Shown piece by piece: positions 1 through 11,300 of a DNA stretch of 60,000 nt (position 1 is the stretch's first letter; each line of letters opens with the position of its first letter). A program made the position numbers and the translations under genes. The stretch is from positions 58,468,001 to 58,528,000 of the forward strand of contig CM060733.1 of the NCBI GenBank assembly GCA_030704615.1. Reading direction: 5' to 3'. Below the pieces are notes generated by a model. That model ran no database searches and was not told the DNA's origin. It saw only the letters and a program-made list of their open reading frames with translations. Source of the DNA: Takakia lepidozioides. Taxonomy: Eukaryota; Streptophyta; Takakiopsida; Takakiales; Takakiaceae.

Positions 1-2275
1 CAAACAGTGTGCGTTGCCGCACACTGTCTGAGCTGGCAGTGAAGGGTTCATTTCACCCTCACACAGGTGCCCCTGAAGTCCAAATTTTGCACCCAGAAAC
101 ATTGAAATGCTCAGCTCAAACAGTGTGCGTTGCCGCACACTGTCTGAGCTGGCAGTGAAGGGTTCATTTCACCCTCACACAGGTGCCCCTGAAGTCCAAA
201 TTTTGCACCCAGAAACATTGAAATGCTCAGCTCAAACAGTGTGCGTTGCCGCACACTGTCTGAGCTAGCAGTGAAGGGTTCATTTCATCCTCACACAGGT
301 GCCCCTGAAGTCCAAATTTTGCACCCAGAAACATTGAAATGCTCAGCTCAAACAGTGTGCGTTGCCGCACACTGTCTGAGCTGGCAGTGAAGGGTTCATT
401 TCACCCTCACACAGGTGCCCCTGAAGTCGAAATTTTGCACCCAGAAACATTGAAATGCTCAGCTCAAACAGTGTGCGTTGCCGCACACTGTCTGAGCTGG
501 CAGTGAAGGGTTCATTTCACCCTCACACAGGTGCCCCTGAAGTCCAAATTTTGCACCCAGAAACATTGAAATGCTCAGCTCAAACAGTGTGCGTTGCCGC
601 ACACTGTCTGAGCTGGCAGTGAAGGGTTCATTTCACCCTCACACAGGTGCCCCTGAAGTCGAAATTTTGCACCCAGAAACATTGAAATGCTCAGCTCAAA
701 CAGTGTGCGTTGCCGCACACTGTCTGAGCTGGCAGTGAAGGGTTCATTTCACCCTCACACAGGTGCCCCTGAAGTCCAAATTTTGCACCCAGAAACATTG
801 AAATGCTCAGCTCAAACAGTGTGCGTTGCCGCACACTGTCTGAGCTGGCAGTGAAGGGTTCATTTCACCCTCACACAGGTGCCCCTGAAGTCCAAATTTT
901 GCACCCAGAAACATTGAAATGCTCAGCTCAAACAGTGTGCGTTGCCGCACACTGTCTGAGCTGGCAGTGAAGGGTTCATTTCATCCTCACACAGGTGCCC
1001 CTGAAGTCCAAATTTTGCACCCAGAAACATTGAAATGCTCAGCTCAAACAGTGTGCGTTGCCGCACACTGTCTGAGCTGGCAGTGAAGGGTTCATTTCAC
1101 CCTCACACAGGTGCCCCTGAAATCCAAATTTTGCACCCAGAAACATTGAAATGCTCAGCTCAAACAGTGTGCGTTGCCGCACACTGTCTGAGCTGGCAGT
1201 GAAGGGTTCATTTCACCCTCACACAGGTGCCCCTGAAGTCCAAATTTTGCACCCAGAAACATTGAAATGCTCAGCTCAAACAGTGTGCGTTGCCGCACAC
1301 TGTCTGAGCTGGCAGTGAAGGGTTCATTTCACCCTCACATAACAGACATCAAGACCAAATTTTGCACCCTAAAACATTGAAATGCTCAGCTCAAACAGTG
1401 TGCGTTGCCGCACACTGTTTGAGCTGGCAGCACAGTGTTCATTTCATCCTGACATAGGTGCCCCTGAAGTCCAAGTTTTGCACCAAGAAACATTGAAGTG
1501 CTCAGCTCAAACAGTGTGCGTTGCCGCACACTGTTTGGGCTGACAGTGAAGGGTTCATTTCATCCTCAAACAGGTGCCCCTGAAGACCAAATTTTGCACC
1601 CTATAACATTGAAATGTTCAGCTCAAACAGTGTGCGTTGCCGCACACTGTTTGGGCTGACAGTGAAGGGTTCATTTCATCCTCAAACAGGTGCCCCTGAA
1701 GACCAAATTTTGCACCCAGAAACATTGAAATGTTCAGCTCGAACAGTGTGCGTTGCCGCACACTGGTTGGGCTGACAGTGAAGGGTTCATCTCATCCTCA
1801 GAGAGGTGCCTCTGAAGTCCAAATTTTGCACCCTGAAACATTGAAGTGTTCAGCTCAAACAGTGTGCGTTGCCGCACACTGTTTGAGCTGGCAGTGCAGG
1901 GTTCATTCCATCCTCAGAAAGGTGCCCCTGAAGTCCAAATTTTGCACCCAGAAACATTGAAATGTTCAGCTCAAACAGTGTGCGGCGCCGCACACTGTTT
2001 GGGCTGGCTGGGAAGGGTTCATTTCACCTGCAGATAACTGACTCCAAGGCCAAATTTTGCACCCTACAACATTGAAAAGATCTGCTCAAACAGTGTGCGT
2101 TGCCGCACACTGTTTGAGCTGGCAGTGCGGGGTTCATTTCATCCTCAGAAAGGTGTCGTTGAAGGAAGAATTTTGCACCCTTAAACAGTGACATGTGCAG
2201 CTCAAACAGTGTGCGGCAACGCACACTGTTTGAGCTGCCGCTGAATGGTTCTTTCTTTCACAAATACCTGCCATT
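1..2275. repeat. 116-bp palindromic tandem array (about 20 copies)
   Basis: Unit starts fall at 1, 117, 233 and then every 116 bp to 1277, followed by 1392, 1508, 1624, 1740, 1856, 1972, 2087 and 2202 (115-116 bp steps). Each unit carries a hairpin: CAGTGTGCG, a 4-nt centre TTGC, then CGCACACTG. In the diverged right-hand units the arms extend to AGCTCAAACAGTGTGCG, a perfect 17-bp stem. The left 12 units are nearly identical while the right 8 diverge, the usual pattern of an array homogenised internally with a decaying edge. The array runs off the left end of the window. It lies just past the splice donor of the minus-strand exon at 2318-2779, so it appears to be intronic to that gene. No coding potential was seen. 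Confidence 0.95.
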
Positions 2276-2317
2276 GAAAGCCGAATTCTTCACAAATATG
2301 GGTCCTGTAGATTTTAC

Positions 2318-2779
2318 CTTTTTCCTAGCTACTCGAGAAGACTCCCCAGTTGCCGGGGACCCTTTCCGCTTTGGGCTGCTCTCTTCGCCGACTATGTAGG
2401 TGAGCCTCTCCCCCTTCCTCTTTCCCGTGGTCAGATCGTTCGTGAGGCCAGTGTCAACATCTTCCTCCATGTCGTCTGTCTCTCCCTCAGACGCAGTGTC
2501 CTCCTCGCCTGTTCCTGGAACTATGGTGGGTTGTTGTTCTTCTCCAGATTCCTGCTCCTCCATCGCCACACTTTCCTGTATTCCCTCTTCTTCCTCCTTT
2601 TCCTCTTCCTCCACTCTTTCCATCCTCATTCTATATCTAGCTCTATTCCTGTTTCTAGAACTCGTGAAGTATAATGACTTCCTTCTCTTTCTCCTCCGCT
2701 GGAAACAAGGGCTCCCCACGATGCCCCTGGAGCTCTCCAGTTTGACGTTTGCAACAAGTGCTGGTATCGCATGTAACAA
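2318..2779 (-). CDS. First visible exon of module-1 companion gene (acidic, NLS-rich)
   Basis: This minus-strand open exon encodes a basic cluster (RRRKRRKS near the start), a long acidic stretch (EEEEKEEEE, then GEEDTASEGETDD) and a second basic patch (RKKVK) before a good splice donor at 2317-2310 (GTAAAATC on the minus strand). The remaining exons would lie left of the window, beyond the 116-bp array. Module 2 has a counterpart at 12302-12590, sharing the KRRKSLYFTS segment in the same orientation and the same position relative to its transposase gene. The paired acidic and basic blocks suggest a nuclear protein; no enzymatic domain is visible in this exon. The first codon is uncertain because there is no convincing in-frame ATG at 2779, and an upstream exon is possible. 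Confidence 0.55.
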
Positions 2780-3571
2780 AAATAAAAATGGACGTTGTCA
2801 ACCGTATTTGGATGCGGGTGTTGATATTGTGTGCGAACGGAATTCATCCATTTTGTCGTCTTTGTATTACCCAGCTAATAAAGCGCCGAAGAAAAAGAAC
2901 ATCCGTTGCATGCATTTGCGATATATGTCAGATGTACTTCGCCGCCTGCCAATACATGGCGGCCTCCTTGCCTTCTTTCAAATTCGAATGCGCCGTAGAA
3001 ATGTAGTGCTTTTTCAATTCCGAGCAGTTCTTCCAGATTCGCAATAATTGTTATGCTTCACATATGCATCCACGTGTGTTGTACTGCATGCCCTGTGGTT
3101 TTTTTTATGCCGTGACCGTCCCCATGGGGTCATTCGGTATAAAGGATTGTGTCGGATATGACCATGTGTTGCACACATTCGTGCGAGGTATCTCTTGGAG
3201 TGTCGGTGTTTGTTCTGTGCTATTCTGGCGCAACACAATCTCATTACAATCGGATCTTCCTGTTTACTGCTCTCCAGGGTTGTTGCCGTCATTTCATAAT
3301 GGATGGTTTCATGTCATTTTCAGGGTTTGTTTTCCATCCAAAAACAGTACGGCTTCTTGTGGCTCTGGTCTTTCAAAACGGTTTTTCTGGTTGGTGGGAG
3401 GTGAAGGTGCACGTCATCCCTACATCCTTGGCATGCATCGCCGGCAGCCTTTGGTTTGGTGCTACCCTTGTTGACCTCAGTTTGCTGGTGGTATTTCCAC
3501 TTTCGATAATTACGGGCTCTCAGTTCGGGGATTCCGTTCTGAATCGGCAGTTTCGTTCAGTGCTGGAAAAC
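2780..3571. promoter_or_regulatory. Divergent intergenic region of module 1
   Basis: This interval of about 0.8 kb separates the minus-strand companion exon from the plus-strand transposase gene and presumably holds both promoters. An open frame runs through 3149-3571 in phase with the transposase, but it starts at a GTG and has no counterpart in module 2, so I treat it as leader. No clear TATA box or operator was identified. Confidence 0.35.
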
Positions 3572-6500
3572 ATGTCGAGGGAGCGAGATGCACTCGCTCG
3601 ATTCCATTCCAATGCAGGTACTCTTCCACTGACTGCCACTGCAGACGACGATGGGTATGCAGTTGTTCATGAGGATGAGCTGGTTACAGTGTTCCCGCTG
3701 GAGTTGGGTTCTCTGCTTGTTCAGAAAGAGGTGTATGACGAGGATGGGAATTTGGATTCTGGGCACTTGGAGAAACCCTTGGTTGGCGAGTGTGGAAGGA
3801 AGTGGAGAGTCCTTCCAGGAACATACCGTGTCCTTGGAAAAGAGAGAAGACAATCAGCAGGATCAGTCGTTACCCCTGGCACTGCAGCATCGGTCGTGCA
3901 ACAGAAGGGCACAGTTCCTGTGAAACAAGAGGTGAGCACATCCACTACCTTCGTTACTCTTTCGGACTCGTCCTCGGAGGATGTTTATGAGATTCCTCCG
4001 CCAGTGCAAACTCCCTTATTGGATGATGACGAATTGCAAGAGATACCAAGTGTCATTCCAAAATTGAAAGCCCTCGCAGGTGTGCCTGGGTGCAAGAGCG
4101 AGCTACGTTTTGTTGATTGGGAGTCCCTTCCAGTGCAACGGGTTCAATACGTGCCAGCTCAGTTTGATGGGGACATCTTGTTTAAGCTCAACCCTCCCAC
4201 GTCTTCCAATGGACTGGCTGGGCTTCTGCAGGGCATGGACAAGAAACATGACGGACATCCTTGGTGCAGGACAAAAACTTCGAACATCCATAACGACATT
4301 GGCTTGAAATTTCGGAGGTCGGTTTGCGTTGGGCATTGCAAGTGCCTGAATATTTCTTGCCCTCGGCTGAGAAACAGCGCTCAGCCAAACGAAAGTGAGT
4401 GGGAAGGTGTGCCCCTGAATCCTTTCACCCCAGGGCTTGCACCTCCCAAGACCAATACTTTTGTGTGCAGGTTCTGCAAACTTTCCCCGTCCTGTGTTTC
4501 TGTTTGCCACGCTCGTATGTATCAGGTGGCACATCGATGCAAGACAATGACTCGTGCCTGCATTCATATGGGTGCACACGAGCATCCTGTGTCCAAAGGG
4601 AGTTGCAGGGATAGCGTGGACATCGCTAGAAATCTACTGAAGCAAGAGTTCCATAATGCCCCTTCTGCAACACCTTCTGCTATAGCGCTTGCAGCTAGCA
4701 AGGCATTCCTGGAAAAACACATACTGGGTGAAGGGGATGCGACACAGCCAATGCTGGATGCAGATTCCCTTGAGGCAGTCATGGACCATTTCTCCGTGTT
4801 GAGCTCTCCCAATATTCGAAACCAGGTGAATGCACTCAGAATGGGCACATGCACTGCTGGATTCATGGACAACATTATGGACCTCAAACGGAGGAGTCGC
4901 TATGAATTCATTCAAAACAGTATCTTCCCTGGCCAGGGCTCGTCCAAAGTGTATTTGTTCAAGATGTCCGCTGTGGGCCAAGGCAGTGGTGTGAGCATTG
5001 TCCGCCGAATGCAACCTGGAGGAGATTTGGCTAAATGTTGGTTAATGTTTGATCACTGCAAACGGGTGAAGGGTTGGACAACCATGGCGTGCCATGTGTA
5101 TGATCCAGCGTACCAGCGTGTGCTCTCCATAGCAATTTGTGATATGCAGTCGGAGGACACTGAATCCCAGATGCTCATGTGGAATTCCCTCCTGACCGTC
5201 ATGCAGCGCAATGGAATACAGAACACAAATTTTGCGGGCTTCATGGCTGATAGTGCACAGGCAAATTTCAATGCAGTGCGGCGCGTGTTTGGTTCTGGGG
5301 ATCCTAAGGTCCCCATGGAAAATAGGGAGCGCACATGCCTCTTCCATTGGAGTCAATCTCTGGCACGTCATACAAAGCGCTGCATTCGCCCTGACCTTCA
5401 GTTGGAGCATAGAAGGCTCTGTCTGAAGTACAAGAATGCCACCTCAATGGGAGAAGCTGAGAGCACTTACCAGGCAATCCGGGCTTGGTGGTTCTCCGCT
5501 GGTGCTGCTACAGGTATCCACCTGAAGGAGTTGGAGGACTGGTTGGTTTTCTGGCACTTCAGGTACAGACAGTGGGGAGCTTTCATGACGACGGTAAGCC
5601 TCACAAGTTTTCCTTAAACACAAATTGCACTTTGCATCGTGCCTGTTCATTTGGGGTTGTTCGATTGTCACTTGAAGAACCTCTACCATTTCTTTTCCTT
5701 CCTCACATTTCCATGCAATGCCTCCTGCAGGACATGTCCTTGGAGGACTTGGCCGACATGCCATCGTGTAATTTGGCAGAGACTGTTCACAACGCCTGGA
5801 TGCAACAGTCTACCAAAGCAGGTCGTGACTTGTATGTGGCCACTGCTGATGACATGGTGCGGGCACTTACACAACAAACCAGGTACCGCAATTTTCTGAT
5901 GGGACGGGGTGGAGGGAAGGGCCCCGATTCGACTTTGTTGATGCTAAGGGCTGCGAGTAGGTCCGGAGACCCGTCAAAGATGGCCAGAGCTCTAAACAGG
6001 TGCACTGAAGGCTCCCCTCTGCAATCCAGGCTCCCCCATTTGGAAGGCGAGGAAAGATTTGGATCATGCAAAAGGAAATTAAACACTCTTCCGGTCAGAT
6101 GGAGATTCCCATAGGCCAGACAGGGTCAATTTCTCTGTGCCAAAGGTGTCTCCAGTGCAGACTAAGTCTTGTGCCAGGGGGACTCCAGCTCCAACATTCA
6201 CAGGGTTGTTCCGACCTTACCATAGTGGGGAGTCAAAAGAACACAAGTTTTGGTTCTGCCCAGACGATATGGCACGATGCGTGAAGGGAACAGTTCGTCC
6301 TTCCGTGATAATGAAGCCCCCTCCCCCCGCAATTTGGCCTGTGAAAATTGGGACATCGCTGTCCTCAACCGAGATAAGCATGCTGGAGGAGGGAGGGTTT
6401 TGTCTTGCACGGTCCCGGGTGGTGCCCTTATGCACTGTCGGCACAGATGTGCCACATGCTCCGACAATGCCTCCACCCGGTGCCGACTCCCACCCAACAA

Positions 6501-6919
6501 AAAGAGATGGAAAAACAGTGCGCCGTGTTGCTTCGGGTGCAGATCACGAATGCAAGATGGAATCGGCTAGAATTTTGCAGGCTACGGTGACTCGTATCAC
6601 CGAAGTCCCTTCCCCGGGGTATGGACGGATTTACACAGTGCTGTCAATTGGCTCAGTTCTTCATGCCAAAGAATATCAAGTTACCATTGGGAATTTCCCA
6701 TCGTGCACTTGTCCGGATTTTGTAACGATGCGTGAGGGCGCTCTCGGCATGAGAGGGAAGTGGGTCCCCTGCAAGCATCAATATTACATATACCTTGTAA
6801 TTATGTGTTGCGACGGTAAGAGAGACCAATTCATTCACCAAGCCACACTAGGCTACGGAGAAGTCATCACCCTTCTGCAGCGGGACACCTCGCGTAGAGC
6901 TCCGCCAACTTCTCTTTGA
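3572..6919 (+). CDS. Mutator-like transposase with SWIM zinc finger (module 1)
   Basis: Start at ATG 3572; exon 1 ends at 5593 (donor GTAAGC), exon 2 starts at 5731 after CTCCTGCAG. N-terminal region: VKQE (sumoylation consensus) followed by a SUMO-interacting motif VTLSDSSSED. Then a Cys/His-rich DNA-binding region (CRFCK ... HMGAHEHPV) and a DDE-type core: MFDHCKR (first Asp, about residue 492), FMADSAQANFNAV (second Asp, about 558) and CLFHW, the C-x2-H typical of MULE transposases. Near the C terminus, CTCPDF ... WVPCKH is a SWIM finger (CxC...CxH). MULE transposases cut and paste DNA in the nucleus, and the FAR1/FHY3 transcription factors derive from them. Comparison with the module-2 copy indicates one frame change near 6095 (between KRKLNT and SDGDSH), so the gene may be recently broken. 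The MULE assignment rests on motif order; the SWIM finger is clear. Confidence 0.72.
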
Positions 6920-7204
6920 ACACATACGAGCCATGCCCGCTTCCCATGCTGGTTTCCAGGTTGCCGTGTGAAGACTTTTCATTTTATGACAAACATATAT
7001 ATTTCGTTCACTTGTGAGGGCAAATGCACTTGCGATTCATTGTAAGCGTCTCTCTGTGAATTGAAATAAACTGTGTCAATCATTCTGAGCTCAAATCTGC
7101 CATGTTTACATATTCCTCTTTTTTGGCACGCATTGCAGACATGGTGCATGGTGGCCTCCTTTGTTTTGTCCACGGTAATAGGCCCTCTTCCTGCAATCCT
7201 CGCC
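6920..7204 (+). other. 3' flank and right end of module 1
   Basis: Non-coding tail after the transposase stop. The final segment (CACGGTAATAGG ... CCTCGC ... TATAGG, ending near 7200) matches the end of module 2 (CACGGTCATAGG ... CCTCGG ... TATAGG, ending near 17588). These are taken as the common right terminus of the two modules. Confidence 0.5.
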
Positions 7205-8366
7205 TATAGGACCTGCTTCTCCAGCAGATTCATGCCGCTCACGCTTCCCTGAAGCGTGAGCTCAGCTCACGCTTCAAAGCTTGAACGTGAGCTCAGCTCC
7301 CAGGCTCACGGGGCTGGGCTCACGCCGTAGCTACGCTGCTGATATAGTTAAGGGTATCACATCCAACAACAGTCCTTACTCTCTAGAGGGGACAGTCTCT
7401 GCTACCTTGCGAGAGGAACAACAACGGGCTTTCAAAGCCCTTAACATCAGGGTCACTGGGAAGCTAGGGAACCTTGCAGAGGGGGACCCTCTTGGCGTGG
7501 CCACCACCCTTATTCAGCAACACCTTGCTCTACCACGGGGATCGAGTGGCATTGAACGGGCTTGGCATGCAGGAACTTCAGAGCACAAAGTCCTCTTCAT
7601 TCGATTCAAGGACAAAGGTGCTCGGGGATAGGGTCCTCAGATAGAAGCCTCAATTGAGAGGTCAGGGTACGATGATTTGACCCCCTTGCAATACAACGTC
7701 ATGCGGGTGCAACTCTTGCAGGTCAAGCAGGCTCGAGCACAGGGGCATTATGCCATGTACCGAGATGGGAGGGTAATTGTCCGAGAGCAAGAGCGTCGCC
7801 CCTCTAACTCTAAATAGGGATTGGGGCCCCATGAGACCAACACACGCTCACATCTACACATTGGCTCATGGAACTGTAATGGCTCATTCTGGAGCCACCC
7901 CCAAGGGCTTCTCGATATTCTTTCTAAGTGTGATGTTCTTTTTCTCTTGGAAACACATGCGTATGAAGGAAATGACCCACCTTCTATTCTTGGTTATAGC
8001 TTCTAGTCAGTGACTCGTCCACGTACAGGTCTCAAAGGATCTGGAGGAGTGGCTTGTTACTTTGCAGACTCGCTTCTCCCATCTATCTCATTTCCTGCAT
8101 ACAAAGATCCACTGGCAAGGTAAATTTGGTGTCACATAAAAGGCTACAACCCTCAACCAAACATCCTGCTGGCGGGATGTTATTTTGCTCCGGCTTCATC
8201 TCCGCACAGTGACCTACATATGCGAACATATTCGCCATATGTCCCATTGGAAGAGGATATGGCCCGTCTCCATACCCCACACACGAACATATTCTTGGAA
8301 CTGGAGATTTCAACGCCCGTACAGGATCACTACATGCCCCCACCTTCGACCTCGCGTGCTATGTTC
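7205..8366 (+). mobile_element. LINE, 5' part (ORF1-like and endonuclease start)
   Basis: Plus-strand frames 7281-7806 resemble a plant LINE ORF1 (LFIRFKDKGARG, then DDLTPLQYNVMR and AQGHYAMYRDG). They are followed by the start of an apurinic-type endonuclease (HIGSWNCNGSF near 7857; CDVLFLLETHAYE) and its GTGDFNAR motif near 8295. Several stops and frameshifts show it is dead. The reading frame FDLACYV stops at 8366, where module 2 begins, and resumes at 17595 (see that entry). Just inside the left edge (7230-7300) short inverted repeats of GCGTGAGCTCAGCTCACGC are present. Confidence 0.75.
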
Positions 8367-8368
8367 CT

Positions 8369-11300
8369 CTAGTACTCTTCATCGTTCAAAGGTGCCAGCA
8401 TCTCCGCATGGTTGTTCATATACTTCATATGCTGCTCTTGAAATGCCATGTGCTCTGGAGGGTAGTCGAGGTACCATCCACAGTCCCTGAAGTGGGCAGG
8501 ACTCCAGTCCCTCAAGATACCAGCTGTGTACATGGTGGGATCATTGGCAGGGTCGGACCACATGTCCAGGTAATCTGGGATTCCACTCGAGCGTTTTCCT
8601 TCCATCAGCACATATTTAGTGTACCTGTGGAGGCTCAAACAAACACCATCCCCCAAAACAAGATATCAAAAAGCAGAAGAAAGTGATGATCGGTGGCGAT
8701 CATCACTTTCACTTGAGAGAGAATGCAACATGGGTTGGGAAATCCTTATGATTATGTAGACTGCACAACTGGGAAATGTGATGGTCAGCACCGACCATCA
8801 CTTCATTCATCAGAAATAAACTGCCTATGATAACAGAGGCAAGATTAAGAATGGAAACATGGACATGATCTGCAGTATCCATTTGTTTGACTGGAGAATA
8901 TCAGAGCAATGGAAGTGATGATCGGTACCGACCATCACCAAACTGTTGTGTAGCAGAAAAGAAATATTAAGCTTTTCTCAATGAGGCATGACAAAATTTC
9001 AAAGAATGTGATGGATAGGCTTAAGGTACTGCACCTGTACACAACACGCATTATCGCCCACTCCCCTCCAACTTGACTGTCGAAATCGTTCGACCGCAAT
9101 ATGTTGCCATCCTTGGAGAACTCGCGGAAGAAACAGTACCGCCACGTGAGACCTTTTCACTTTCTAATGTACGCCTCCAAGGTCATATGTGGTGGTGAGA
9201 CCATCGAAATATTCAAGTCTTTCAAATTCTGCTCGAGGACAAGAATGGCGCGTTTCTCCAGCTGCAATGGGAACATGTATCAGAATTACGCATGACAAAG
9301 CTATAGGATAATTCATATACAACAGACACTTGAATCCACAAATACCCGACTCCAAAATATGGCCTTGTGAAGCCACTGATAAAAAACAATGTCACTTATT
9401 CCCTCGACCTTTGTACCAGGCTGGATTGTGCTTTTTGGGAACTGATTCAGATCCTTCACCGTCTAATCCGAGTTCCAAATCTCAAGCCATCTAACTTTTG
9501 TCTGGGGGTCGACCATAGAGAGAGCCAGCCTGTGCAATTTCTCATGTTGCATCTCTGGATGTATATATGCTTGTCGTAGTGGGATTTGATTTGGAGAAGG
9601 AACTCCTCCCCAAGTCCAAGATCCACTATTCTCAATTGCTTCAGGAAGGCGGACATCAGCTTCGTCCTCCTTATCTCGTACTCCTTCTTTATGGCTGCTC
9701 CAACACCTTTAGCAGTCCTCACCTCTTCTGTTGTAGTGCGGTAGTACTCAGATTTCCCCCTCTCGGCGGCCTCTGCCAGTTCTTGCTGCATGTAACAACG
9801 ATTGGATTAGAACACATACGATTGCAAATTTGTATTGAAGAAGATAGGAAGAAGTGGGTTGGGCCATACCGCATACATGTACTCCAGAAATGCATCTCGA
9901 GTCAACGAGTACCAGGTCCTTGCAGCTCTTCCTGTTTCACACTTCTTGATTACATCAGGATGTAGCACTGTGCGGAACTCATCAAGCGTCATCAAACCAA
10001 TTCTCTGAATACGGAATAGTGTGTGGACCAAACTCGTAATAACATGCGATTTCTCTGTCAATCTGCAAACAGGGAATACACATTGCATAGGCAAGAAATA
10101 TTTAAATATCGGACTTGAAATGCGTACAACATGCAATTTGAAAGGCAATGGGGTTTTTAGGATGTCCTACTTGTTCACGTCATGCATAGCTGTCAGAAGT
10201 CTCGCGATGTCGTTCCCAGGATCCAGAACATTGCCTCCACAGCACAATGCTTGTCCTTGTCTTTTGAATGGCGTTTCACAATGTACCCCATCCAAGCTAG
10301 CAAGCGATGGTTCCCGTCCCAGACATAGAACATGTGGTTGCAGAACTGCTGGGTGTTATGTCCAAGTAGCAGAGAGTCCTCGAACTCGTCATTCACATCC
10401 TTCGAGCAATCATCCCAGTTGTCCGTAATCTCTAGGCTCACTTTTGTGTTGTGACCATTAGTATCCTTCAGTGAGACGTAGAAAACGTGTGCACCCATTC
10501 TATACCCGTGCACGAAATCTGTTTCCAACTTGGTAATGTCATGCGAAAGTGGAGGACGAACAACAGGCATGGAGATCATCCGGCGCAGAGGGATTTCAAG
10601 ACGTCCTCTAGAGACGATCATGTCCCTAATAACCTCCTGGGAATTTACCTTTTGATATGACATAAGTTCTTTCACCTTGTCAAGGTAGTGCAATTCAGGC
10701 TCGTCTTCGTTGTTCTCAGAACTCTTCGTGGAGTCGTCCCCTTCTCCAGAGCCCTTTGCATCTGTTTCTCCCTGCTTAGACTTTACATTTTTCTGCATAC
10801 CCAAACCCACAAGAGCAACATTCAACTGGTGTTTTGGAAACAGACATTTTAAAATAGTGACGATCGGTACCGACCATCACTTTGTCTTCTAACAAATGAA
10901 TGGAAATTCTAGTTGGTTTCCCACAGCACCTTGACTCAGTTCTCTCTAGACTGCGATGATCAGTGCCGACCATCAGGATGATGCAAGCGATGATCGGTAC
11001 CGAACATCGCAACAAGACAGCATTGGGATGCACACACCCAGGAGATCTGAATGTGATGGTCGGCACCGATCATCACTATTAGTCAGAATCCCTTCTTTCA
11101 CTCATTGAACTTGGTCTCCTCTTTTGGATTCTGGTGCATTGCCAATCCGTTCAAAAAGTGATGATCGGTACCGATCATCACAATCAGACTGGCTTGGGAA
11201 GCAGAACCCATGAGGTCTGAATGTGATGGTCAGCACCGATCATCACTCTTAGTCAGAATCCCTTCTTTCACTCACTGAACTTGGTCTCCTCTTTTGGATT

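Noticed and set aside
1-2275. Regular palindromic array as a CRISPR locus or a coding tandem-repeat protein
   Set aside because: Repeats are contiguous 116-bp units without unique spacers, in a eukaryotic context; the small open frames (1730-2399) arise from the repeat itself and shift between units.
2400-3047. 215-residue plus-strand open frame
   Set aside because: It is antisense to the acidic companion exon (Ser/Phe-rich mirror of Glu/Arg codons) and has no counterpart in module 2.
3149-3571. N-terminal extension of the module-1 transposase
   Set aside because: It begins with GTG, is hydrophobic and low in similarity to the module-2 upstream sequence; homology starts close to ATG 3572.
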